Shown here: in pieces, positions 1-6,236 of the stretch | How the letters are laid out: each line of letters opens with the position of its first letter | How positions within the stretch are numbered: the first letter of the stretch is position 1 | DNA from: a bacterium | Lineage (GTDB): Bacteria; SZUA-79; Acidulodesulfobacterales; Acidulodesulfobacteraceae | Direction: 5' to 3' | Assembly (NCBI GenBank): GCA_021800745.1 | Contig: JAJYYS010000037.1 | Location: forward strand, 1 to 11,714 | DNA length: 11,714 nt | Notes under the pieces: model-generated | Seen by the model: the letters and a program-made list of their open reading frames with translations, nothing else | Databases searched by the model: none | Told to the model about the DNA's origin: nothing | Translations under genes and position numbers: made by a program

Positions 1-406
1 CTACGCCGTATTCGGAAAGACCTTTGGAAACGGAATTAAAAACTTCCGGTATAGTCTTTACCGGCAGAAGCATTCTGGAAGTGCCGAACCTTTTTATCGC
101 CGCAAGATGCGTGAACGTCCCTTCCGGCCCGAAATAGCTTATTCTTATTCCCGACTGAACGGTTATGCAGGCGGACATAATCTCTCTGAATATATTTTGA
201 AGATGTTCGTCTTTTAAAGGTCCTTCGTTATAGCTTATGACGTTTCTGTAAACCTCGCCCTCCCGTGCCGGATTATAGTATGCCTTGTTGTTCGACGACT
301 TAACCTGCCCGACTTTAAGGGCGATTTTTCCCCTTTCGTTAAGAAGTTCGACTAACTGCCTGTCGATACAATCTATCTCTTTTCTCAGCTTTTTAAGTTC
401 TTCCAT
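1..406 (-). CDS. pheA: Bifunctional chorismate mutase / prephenate dehydratase (P-protein), N-terminal part
   Basis: This gene runs off the left edge, so only its first 135 codons are visible. The family converts chorismate to prephenate and then to phenylpyruvate, the committed branch to phenylalanine, in the cytoplasm. Residues 1 to about 85 form an AroQ-type helical chorismate mutase domain. Arg8, Arg25, Lys36, Arg48 and Glu49 fall at a constant offset of three from the E. coli P-protein active-site residues Arg11, Arg28, Lys39, Arg51 and Glu52. E. coli Asp48 corresponds to Asn45 here. The prephenate dehydratase domain begins near residue 88 with the signature YFGPEGTFTHLAA. The rest of that domain and the regulatory ACT domain would lie outside the window. 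The ATG at 404-406 is placed as in relatives, at the start of the first mutase helix. It has no clear Shine-Dalgarno sequence. The two recognisable domains in the right order make the call secure. Confidence 0.93.
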   Translation of the reverse strand, partial: MEELKKLRKEIDCIDRQLVELLNERGKIALKVGQVKSSNNKAYYNPAREGEVYRNVISYNEGPLKDEHLQNIFREIMSACITVQSGIRISYFGPEGTFTHLAAIKRFGTSRMLLPVKTIPEVFNSVSKGLSEYGV

Positions 407-411
407 TTTTA

Positions 412-441
412 ATTATAATTTGTATATTTTAAACAAGACAA
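412..441 (-). promoter_or_regulatory. Candidate pheA promoter with a -10 box almost touching the start codon
   Basis: On the minus strand TTGTCT (436-441) and TATAAT (412-417) are separated by 18 bp. Only five bases lie between the -10 box and the pheA ATG, so transcription would begin at or very near the A of the start codon. This fits the missing Shine-Dalgarno sequence and suggests a leaderless mRNA. The surroundings are very AT-rich, so a chance match is quite possible. Confidence 0.3.
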
Positions 442-552
442 AATAATTTATATTATGCTAATTTATCATAAATCCTTATTATTTGTAAACAGTATATTTA
501 TAACCAAATCCCGATTTAGAAACTATTTTAGATATTTCAATATTAAGTAATT

Positions 553-579
553 CTGGATTCCCGCTTACGCGGGAATGAC
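553..579 (+). repeat. 27-bp palindromic module, copy 1 (forward)
   Basis: The core at 557-576 is an 8-bp stem (ATTCCCGC / GCGGGAAT) with a TTAC loop, flanked by CTGG on the left and GAC on the right; these flanks give it an orientation. The core fits the consensus ATTCCCNNNNNNNNGGGAAT known as dRS3 in Neisseria. That match may only reflect a very widespread palindrome class. Confidence 0.8.
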
Positions 580-611
580 ACCAGTTGGATGGAAAGTTAA
601 ATTCAGTTATC

Positions 612-638
612 GTCATTCCTGCGTAAGCAGGAATCCAG
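612..638 (-). repeat. 27-bp palindromic module, copy 2 (inverted)
   Basis: Read on the minus strand, this copy matches the one at 553-579 in 25 of 27 positions. The two differences are opposite each other in the stem (C-G becomes T-A), so the hairpin stays fully paired. Together with copy 1 it gives the enclosing element a long inverted-repeat interior. Confidence 0.8.
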
Positions 639-669
639 AAAATAAATTTCTAAATCGGGATTAGGGTAT

Positions 670-1890
670 TTATAACCTTGTATTGCCTTTGATATATTTC
701 CCGACAATAAATGCCGCAAATAGAAAAACGGCTATTATTCCGAAAACGAATCTTATAGAATAAATGCCGCCTAAATACGAAAGAAAAAACGGCCCGATAA
801 TGCCGCCGATATCGAAGTTAGACTGGTATATCGTGTTCGCGGCTACCATATCCTTCATTTCGACGGTTTCGGATATTCTCATAGTTCCTATAGGAAAAAT
901 AAGGGCGTGCGGAATACCGAATATTATTAGACTGAATGCGTAAAAATCTATATTTTTTGAAAAGACCATTAAGACGAAAGACAATGCGGATATTAATATG
1001 GAAATATTCAAAATTTTGGTTTTATTATTAATAATCCCTCTTTTTGTGAAATAAAGAAGAACCAGCCTCGTAACCAGCGACGAAATAAAAAAAAGCGAAA
1101 ATAAAAGCGTTATTTCAAAATATTTTATATGAAAATTATCCCTTGCAAATACTCCGCCGAGGGCTACTACGGACGCAAAGGCAATACTGAACGTCGTATT
1201 ATAGAAAATCACTTCTAAAAACCCGCTGTTTTTAAACAATGACGAAATCGAACCGGCGTTTCGACTTTTATCTATGCCGTTTTCCCCGAAAATGTTTTTT
1301 ACGCCGCCGCCGGCAGACCCGCCTATTTTTTCTTTAATAGCGTCCTTGCTCTTTATGTGAATTTTCACCGCAAAGAAAAACGCCGTTGCCCCGAACAAGC
1401 ACAGCATAATATAAATCCAGCGGATAGGCAGGACGGTCAGAAGGGCTGAACTTAAAAGCGGTCCGAAAACAAGCGCAAGGCTTAGCATTAAAGAATATAT
1501 CGTAAGATTTTTTTCGATTACGGCTTTGTCCGAAACCAGATGCACTAATGACAGAAGAAACGGCATGATTATCGCCGTCGCAAAACCGGATATTACGACG
1601 AATATTAAAAATTCGGCATAGTCCGTCGAAAAAAAATACCCGAGTATTGCCGCCGAAAATAATAAAAGTCCGGCTATTACGAACTTTGAAACAGCCTGAG
1701 GCTTGATTCTTATGCTTATAAGATACCTCACGGAAAGAGTGCTTACCGCGTAAACCGCCGTCGTAATGCCGACGTAAAAGAGGTTTTTATCCAGAACGTA
1801 TCTTACGAAGAGCGGGTTAACGGACTGTATGAGGTTAGTATTGGCTCTTTGCAGAAGTATAACGAAAAAAACAAAAATAATAGCGGGCAT
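670..1890 (-). CDS. Major facilitator superfamily (MFS) transporter, substrate unknown
   Basis: This 406-residue protein is strongly hydrophobic, with segments consistent with twelve membrane helices in two blocks of six. The blocks are joined by a polar loop at about residues 178-222 that carries a glycine run near 190-196. The second half contains an MFS-like GGIIGPFFLSYLGG stretch (362-375). The first half has FGPLLSS (142-148), at the usual place of motif C in helix 5. Helix 1 starts directly after Met-Pro. An in-frame stop just upstream (1894-1896) rules out a longer ATG start. The alpha/beta hydrolase ends 11 bp before the ATG, so the two are probably co-transcribed. The stop codon lies within the 9-bp duplication of the element at 504-666, so that insertion left the reading frame intact. 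No residues indicate a substrate; efflux and uptake are both possible. Confidence 0.85.
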   Translation of the reverse strand: MPAIIFVFFVILLQRANTNLIQSVNPLFVRYVLDKNLFYVGITTAVYAVSTLSVRYLISIRIKPQAVSKFVIAGLLLFSAAILGYFFSTDYAEFLIFVVISGFATAIIMPFLLSLVHLVSDKAVIEKNLTIYSLMLSLALVFGPLLSSALLTVLPIRWIYIMLCLFGATAFFFAVKIHIKSKDAIKEKIGGSAGGGVKNIFGENGIDKSRNAGSISSLFKNSGFLEVIFYNTTFSIAFASVVALGGVFARDNFHIKYFEITLLFSLFFISSLVTRLVLLYFTKRGIINNKTKILNISILISALSFVLMVFSKNIDFYAFSLIIFGIPHALIFPIGTMRISETVEMKDMVAANTIYQSNFDIGGIIGPFFLSYLGGIYSIRFVFGIIAVFLFAAFIVGKYIKGNTRL

Positions 1891-1901
1891 AATTTATCCG
1901 T

Positions 1902-2534
1902 TTATTCCGCTCTGCCCGTATTTATATTTCCGTCTTTAATATAGGATATTATAAGAGAAATAAGTTCGTCTTTGGCTTCCGTGGCGAAAATATTCTGGGC
2001 GTGCGCCGAGCCTTTGAAAAAGTGGATGGTCTTCGGCGATTTGGTCATAGCATACATCTTTTTAATACCTTCGGCAAACTGCTCTCCTTCCGTCCCGAGA
2101 TAATGGATAGGAACGTCTATAAAATCGACTCCTTCAGCGTAAACGGGAGAAAGGGCTATGACGGATTTTATTTCGGAAGGGCGGTAAAGTTTAGATGCGT
2201 TCAAAACCGCCCCGCCTCCCATACTTGAGCCTAAAAGGGTAATACTTTTTACAAAATCCAGACCTTGCGCAAACTTCACCGCGCCTATAATATCCTCTCC
2301 ATATGCGTTTAATCCTCCGCTTCCGGCTTTTGAATTTCCGTATCCTCTGAAATCAAAAGTTAATGAAGATATTTTATTTTTCAGCAGGACATCGCACAAG
2401 TCGTAATAGCTTTCTTTGTTAAAAACTTTTCCGTGCGCAAGTATAACTATATCGGGATATGAACCGAACAAAGACCCGTATAAACCGCCGCCGTCGGCAG
2501 ACCCAAAATCGACGTCTTTAAAATTCATATTCAT
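1902..2534 (-). CDS. Small alpha/beta hydrolase (serine esterase / S33-like)
   Basis: This 210-residue cytoplasmic protein has an alpha/beta-hydrolase layout. His34-Gly35 sits in the oxyanion region after the first core strand, and DFRGYGNS (61-68) forms the usual loop after strand 4. The nucleophile elbow is GSSMGG, with Ser104. GSAHAQ near the C-terminus supplies His178. At the place where relatives have a GxxD acid (about 147-153) the sequence reads GTEGEQF, so the canonical Asp appears to be Gly150 with Glu on both sides. The substrate cannot be inferred. The ATG at 2532-2534 has a good Shine-Dalgarno (GAGGT, about 8 bases upstream); a second in-frame ATG lies two codons downstream. The MFS gene follows by 11 bp, suggesting a shared transcript but not a shared pathway. 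Confidence 0.85.
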   Translation of the reverse strand: MNMNFKDVDFGSADGGGLYGSLFGSYPDIVILAHGKVFNKESYYDLCDVLLKNKISSLTFDFRGYGNSKAGSGGLNAYGEDIIGAVKFAQGLDFVKSITLLGSSMGGGAVLNASKLYRPSEIKSVIALSPVYAEGVDFIDVPIHYLGTEGEQFAEGIKKMYAMTKSPKTIHFFKGSAHAQNIFATEAKDELISLIISYIKDGNINTGRAE

Positions 2535-2565
2535 ATGTTTTTACCTCAAATTTATCGTCAAATAA

Positions 2566-2581
2566 ATTATATCATATTATA
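2566..2581 (-). promoter_or_regulatory. Candidate -10 boxes upstream of the hydrolase gene
   Basis: Two minus-strand TATAAT hexamers lie at 2566-2571 and 2576-2581, between the hydrolase start and the left end of the element at 2601. Neither has a convincing -35 box at 16-18 bp. In such AT-rich sequence they are only suggestive. Any -35 or upstream activating sequence would lie at or inside the inserted element. Confidence 0.25.
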
Positions 2582-2600
2582 TTTAATTTGATATTATTAT

Positions 2601-2743
2601 CCCAAATCCCGATTTAGAAAATATTTAATAAATTCTAATATCCCGTCATTGCGAGAACCCGTCATTGCGAGCGTAGCGAAGCAATGACGTTATTAAGTAA
2701 TTCAGGTAATTCATATATAAAAATTTCTAAATCGGGATTTGGG
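2601..2743. mobile_element. Short terminal-inverted-repeat element (MITE-like), copy 2
   Basis: The ends are a perfect 20-bp inverted repeat, CCCAAATCCCGATTTAGAAA at 2601-2620 and its complement at 2724-2743. These are the same ends as the element at 504-666. Flanking 9-mers (2592-2600 and 2744-2752) agree in 7 of 9 positions, a possible decayed target duplication. The two elements also share TATTAAGTAATTC inside (541-553 and 2691-2703). The core differs: here it holds a 14-bp tandem repeat (CCCGTCATTGCGAG at 2642-2655 and 2658-2671) and the palindrome GTCATTGC / GCAATGAC (2661-2668, 2681-2688). No protein is encoded in its 143 bp. It sits between the end of gcvPB and the start of the hydrolase gene and may affect read-through between them. 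Confidence 0.75.
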
Positions 2744-2784
2744 TCTTATTAATACGACTCCGATACTGCGATATAAATATTAAA

Positions 2785-4311
2785 TTAATATTTAAACACC
2801 GGATGCTTGTTCGCCATAACTTCGTTGACCCTGCCGACTTTTGTTTTTTGCGGAGACTTGACCGCTTTAGACTTTTTAGTTTTAAACCTTATTTCTTTTA
2901 CGGCTTTTATAAAATTATCCAGCGTCCTTATGGATTCGGTTTCTGTAGGTTCTATCATAATGGCTCCGTGTATATTTTTCGGAAAATAAACCGTCGGCGG
3001 ATGAAAACCGTAATCTATTAAAAGTTTTGCCAGCTCAATGGTCGATACCCCGTTTTCTTCTATGGCTTTATCGTTAAAAACGCATTCGTGCATACATAGC
3101 CCCTCTTCAAAAGGGTCTGAACCGGATAGTATTTTACCGAGCTTCTTTTTGACGTAGTTTGCGTTCAGTACTGCAATCTCGCTGACGGAAGCGATATTTT
3201 CCCTGCCCAGCGAGAGAAGGTAGGCGTATGCCCTTATTACGACAGCAAAGTTGCATAAAAACGGGGTCATTTTTCCTATAGTATTATTTTTATCTTCCGC
3301 TAATTCGTAAACTTGCCGGTTAAAGTTTTTATCCGCGCCGGCGGTATTTTCGCCGCTGACCTTCTTTACATAGGGCACGGGAAGAAATTCCCTTAAAGAT
3401 TCGACGACGCCTATCGCCCCGCTTCCCGGTCCGCCTCCGCCGTGAGGCGTAGAAAACGTTTTATGCAGGTTAAGCTGTATTAAATCTATTCCCATATCGG
3501 AAACCCTTGCGCTTCCGAGAAAAGCGTTAAAGTTGGCGCCGTCCATATAAACAAACGAGCCGTTTTTATGCATAATTTCGGCTATTTTCTTTATGTCTTT
3601 TTCAAAAACTCCGAATGTATTCGGATTGGTTATCATAATTCCGGCGACGTCTTTTGAAACAAACTTTTCCAGTTCTCCGGCGTCTAACGTCCCCGCTTTT
3701 CCGGTTTTAATTTCTACCGGCGTAAATCCGGCAAGAACGGAACTTGCGGGATTCGTCCCGTGAGAGCTGTCGGGCACTAATATCGTTTTTCTATTTTCGC
3801 CTTTCAAATCAAAATATTTTTTAATGATTTTCAAACCCGCAAACTCCCCGGCCGCTCCTGCCTGCGGAGCAAAACTGAATTCGGCTAATCCGGTAAGCCT
3901 GCATAAAATTTCATTAAAATCGTAAACCATTTTTAATACGGGTTGGATTAAAGAACCGGGCGTTAAAGGATGTAGATTTTTTATATTTTCAAGCGATGCT
4001 ATTTTCTCGTTTATTTTAGGGTTATATTTCATCGTGCAGGAGCCCAGCGGATAGAAAACGGTATCGACGCACATATTCCAACTTGAAAGCCTCGTAAAAT
4101 GCCTCACGACGGTCGGTTCCGACACTTCCGGCAGTTCGGGAGGACTCTTTCTTATATATTTTGCGTCTATATATGCGCTTTCGTCTTTTTTTAAATCCGA
4201 TTTTTTTAAGCCGCAGTCCGGTATGCTGATGCCTTTTAATCCTTTAGAACCCTGCTCTATTAACGGGTCTTCGTCTAAAAAAATACCTTTTATTCCGGGA
4301 AATTTAGGCAT
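2785..4311 (-). CDS. gcvPB: Glycine dehydrogenase (decarboxylating), P-protein subunit 2
   Basis: This 508-residue protein is the PLP-binding half of the two-subunit P-protein. With GcvPA it decarboxylates glycine and passes the aminomethyl group to the lipoyl arm of GcvH. Family landmarks in order are FYPLGSCTMKYNPK (86-99), the PQAGAAGEF stretch (149-157), DSSHGTNPAS (181-190) and NLHKTFSTPHGGGGPGSG (281-298). Lys284 is the expected Schiff-base lysine. GFHPPTVYFP and EPTETES follow towards the C-terminus, as in the family, and the basic tail ends with the family-like VGRVNEV segment. The ATG (4309-4311) overlaps the gcvPA stop by 8 bp and has a GAGGTG Shine-Dalgarno close upstream, so translation is probably coupled to gcvPA. 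It is the last gene of the cluster. No clear terminator follows before the element at 2601-2743. Confidence 0.97.
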   Translation of the reverse strand: MPKFPGIKGIFLDEDPLIEQGSKGLKGISIPDCGLKKSDLKKDESAYIDAKYIRKSPPELPEVSEPTVVRHFTRLSSWNMCVDTVFYPLGSCTMKYNPKINEKIASLENIKNLHPLTPGSLIQPVLKMVYDFNEILCRLTGLAEFSFAPQAGAAGEFAGLKIIKKYFDLKGENRKTILVPDSSHGTNPASSVLAGFTPVEIKTGKAGTLDAGELEKFVSKDVAGIMITNPNTFGVFEKDIKKIAEIMHKNGSFVYMDGANFNAFLGSARVSDMGIDLIQLNLHKTFSTPHGGGGPGSGAIGVVESLREFLPVPYVKKVSGENTAGADKNFNRQVYELAEDKNNTIGKMTPFLCNFAVVIRAYAYLLSLGRENIASVSEIAVLNANYVKKKLGKILSGSDPFEEGLCMHECVFNDKAIEENGVSTIELAKLLIDYGFHPPTVYFPKNIHGAIMIEPTETESIRTLDNFIKAVKEIRFKTKKSKAVKSPQKTKVGRVNEVMANKHPVFKY

Positions 4312-5725
4312 TTAACACCTCTTTTGCATTTTCTGCGTATTTTTCTATATCGCTTAAACCGTTATTTTCGGTGGCAGATATTAAGACGGCGCTTTCCGAA
4401 ATAGCTATGCCGGCCAAAATATCTCTTTCCGCCATTTTTTCGATAAATTCGGAGGCGGTCGTATTATTATTATGTTTATTTCCTTTCATCTTCAATTTAA
4501 GCGAAAATTCATTAAAAAAGTCTCCCTCATAAAGCGGTTCGAATAGTCCCGAATTTAATAGCCTGTCTCTTAATATATGGGCAAGTTTGAGATTTAACGA
4601 AGCGATTTCTTTAAACCCGCTCTTTGAGCATAAAGAGAGATATATTGCGGCTCTCACGGCGTTCAAAGAACTGTTCGTGCATATATTGGAAGTAGCAGCC
4701 CCCCTTCTTATGTGCTGTTCCCTCGTCGAAAGAATAAAAGCGTAAGCGTCTCTGTTTTTGCCGTCTTTGGTTTTACCGACTATTCTTCCGGGCATCTGCC
4801 GGACGTATTCTTTTTTTGCGGCAAAAAGACCTAAAAGCGGTCCGCCGAAATTCATATAATTTCCGAAAGAGTTGCCTTCTCCCGCAAAAATATCCGCATT
4901 GTAAAATCCGGGCGGATTAATAACGCCGAAACTATAAGGTTCGGTTGACGATACTATAAAACTTGAATTAGAATCGGAATGTATAAGCGGTTCAATCTCT
5001 TCCAAATCTTCTATTACTCCGAAATAGTTTGGCTGTTGAACGACTACGGCGGGAACTCTACCGCCGTTTCCGAGCTTCGATTTTAAGTCGGCGGCATCGG
5101 TTTGCCCTGTTTGTCCGTTTAATTTTATTTTTCCGATTTTAACGCCGGTTCCGCCTACAAAAGTTTTAATAACGGAAGTATAATTAGGGTTTACTCCTTC
5201 GGAAATCAGGATTAAATCGTCCTTATGGCCGGCAGACGAATCCCTGTTTGCCGACGACAGCCTCATAGCCGCTAAAACCGCCTCCGCCAGACTTTCGGCG
5301 CCGTCGTACATAGAAGCGTTTACGACGTCCATGCCGAGGATTTCTGCAATCATCGACTGAAATTCGAAGAGGGCAAAAAGAGTACCTTGACTCACTTCGG
5401 GCTGATAAGGGGTGTAAGGAGTGTAAAATTCGGACCTCGACATCAAACCGTCTATTGCGGCGGGAACGAAATGATTATATATTCCGCCTCCGGCAAAGAC
5501 GGCGGTTTTGTTTTTTGCCGGAATATTTGAATCGATATTCAAAAAAAAACGGTACAAAGCCTCTTCGTCCATCTCCTCGGGAAGAGCCTTAAGGAGACCG
5601 GCTTCCATTAAAGGAATACCGCCAAGTATCTTTCCGAAAAGCTCTTTTTTATCTTTAATGCCTAAAATGCGGTATAATTTTGCTATATCTTTTTTTGAAT
5701 TAGGAAAATAGCGGAAATTATTCAT
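4304..5725 (-). CDS. gcvPA: Glycine dehydrogenase (decarboxylating), P-protein subunit 1
   Basis: This 473-residue protein is the N-terminal-type half of the P-protein, which works as a heterotetramer with GcvPB. It lacks the PLP lysine but shares in forming the active site. Family hallmarks near the N-terminus are IYNHFVPAAID, SEFYTPYTPYQPEVSQGTL and NASMYDGAE; GEGNSFG and the region around RREQH-like TREQHIRRGAATSNICT lie further on. The length is normal for GcvPA. The ATG (5723-5725) overlaps the end of gcvH by 8 bp and lacks a strong Shine-Dalgarno, so its translation probably depends on ribosomes finishing gcvH. The same 8-bp overlap occurs at its own 3' end with gcvPB. These overlaps suggest balanced expression of H, PA and PB. 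The split P-protein contrasts with the single fused GcvP of E. coli. Confidence 0.96.
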   Translation of the reverse strand: MNNFRYFPNSKKDIAKLYRILGIKDKKELFGKILGGIPLMEAGLLKALPEEMDEEALYRFFLNIDSNIPAKNKTAVFAGGGIYNHFVPAAIDGLMSRSEFYTPYTPYQPEVSQGTLFALFEFQSMIAEILGMDVVNASMYDGAESLAEAVLAAMRLSSANRDSSAGHKDDLILISEGVNPNYTSVIKTFVGGTGVKIGKIKLNGQTGQTDAADLKSKLGNGGRVPAVVVQQPNYFGVIEDLEEIEPLIHSDSNSSFIVSSTEPYSFGVINPPGFYNADIFAGEGNSFGNYMNFGGPLLGLFAAKKEYVRQMPGRIVGKTKDGKNRDAYAFILSTREQHIRRGAATSNICTNSSLNAVRAAIYLSLCSKSGFKEIASLNLKLAHILRDRLLNSGLFEPLYEGDFFNEFSLKLKMKGNKHNNNTTASEFIEKMAERDILAGIAISESAVLISATENNGLSDIEKYAENAKEVLNA

Positions 5726-6113
5726 GATGCGAAGAATCTATAAAAGTTTTATACGCATTTTCGTCCATTAATCCTTCCGTATCGCAATCGTTCGATACTT
5801 CCACTTCGGCGATAAAACCTGCTCCGTTCGGGTCATGATTTATAAGTTCGGGCGTATCGTTCAGCTTGGAATTTACCGAAATCACTTTAAGTTCGACTGG
5901 AGCGTAAATTTCAGAAACGGACTTAACGGATTCTATTTCGCCTATTTTATCGTCTTTTTTATAGGTTTTTCCAGCTTCCGGAAGCGAAACGTAAACGACG
6001 TCCCCGAGTTCCGACTGCGCAAAATCCGAAATTCCGATATGATATTTATTATTTGAATCCATGCCTACCCATTCATGCGATTTAGAGAAATAAAACGACC
6101 CGCTTTTAATCAT
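5718..6113 (-). CDS. gcvH: Glycine cleavage system H protein (lipoyl carrier)
   Basis: This 131-residue protein is the lipoylated shuttle of the glycine cleavage system. It carries the aminomethyl group from P to T, and its dihydrolipoyl arm is reoxidised by the L protein. The lipoyl attachment motif is ESVKSVSEIYAP, with Lys64 as the modified residue. The N-terminal SKSHEWV and the GISDFAQSELGDVVYVSLPE stretch (27-46) are typical, as is NDTPELINHDP further on. Length and domain order are normal. The ATG has a good Shine-Dalgarno, AAGGGG, seven bases upstream. It is therefore translated independently of gcvT, from which it is separated by 118 bp, while it overlaps gcvPA by 8 bp. Neither a lipoyl synthase nor an L protein gene is in the window. 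Confidence 0.97.
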   Translation of the reverse strand: MIKSGSFYFSKSHEWVGMDSNNKYHIGISDFAQSELGDVVYVSLPEAGKTYKKDDKIGEIESVKSVSEIYAPVELKVISVNSKLNDTPELINHDPNGAGFIAEVEVSNDCDTEGLMDENAYKTFIDSSHHE

Positions 6114-6134
6114 TTCTTAACCCCTTGGCTTAAT

Positions 6135-6236
6135 TATGTTATTTAATTGTTTTATATTTTTATTGAAGACTTTGTCATTCCCGCGGAAGCGGGAATCCAG
6201 TCTTTTTATGTTATTTAATTTGTTTATATTTTTATT
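6135..6236. repeat. 30-bp direct repeat bracketing a palindrome, between gcvT and gcvH
   Basis: Two 30-bp copies (6135-6164 and 6207-6236, both in the plus direction) agree in 28 of 30 positions; the only difference is GT versus TG in the middle. Between them a 42-bp segment folds as an imperfect hairpin: outer stem AAGACT / AGTCTT (6166-6171, 6199-6204) and inner stem ATTCCCGC / GCGGGAAT with a GGAA loop. The right copy contains the gcvT stop codon. It could be a very long target duplication around an inserted palindrome, or a local tandem duplication. The hairpin may limit read-through from gcvT to gcvH. Confidence 0.8.
6174..6200 (-). repeat. 27-bp palindromic module, copy 3 (inverted)
   Basis: Read on the minus strand, this copy differs from the one at 553-579 by a single base, which lies in the loop. 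The core at 6177-6196 again fits ATTCCCNNNNNNNNGGGAAT. Unlike the other two copies, it is not inside an element with the 20-bp terminal repeats. Confidence 0.8.

Larger units (their letters stand above)
504..666. mobile_element. Short terminal-inverted-repeat element (MITE-like), copy 1
   Basis: The left end (504-522) and right end (647-666) are near-perfect inverted repeats of CCCAAATCCCGATTTAGAAA; the left copy lacks one C and the right has T for A at the fourth base. The element is flanked by a perfect 9-bp direct repeat, TATTTATAA, at 495-503 and 667-675, which looks like a target-site duplication. No transposase is encoded in its 163 bp, so it would need to be mobilised by an element elsewhere. 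Inside are two copies of a 27-bp palindromic module in opposite orientation (553-579, 612-638). The right duplication contains the last codon and stop of the MFS gene. The same ends recur at 2601-2743. The parental insertion sequence cannot be named from here. Confidence 0.75.

Noticed and set aside
2642..2688. A CRISPR-like repeat pair
   Set aside because: Only two 14-bp repeats with a 2-bp gap, and part of a palindrome; there are no spacers and no cas genes.
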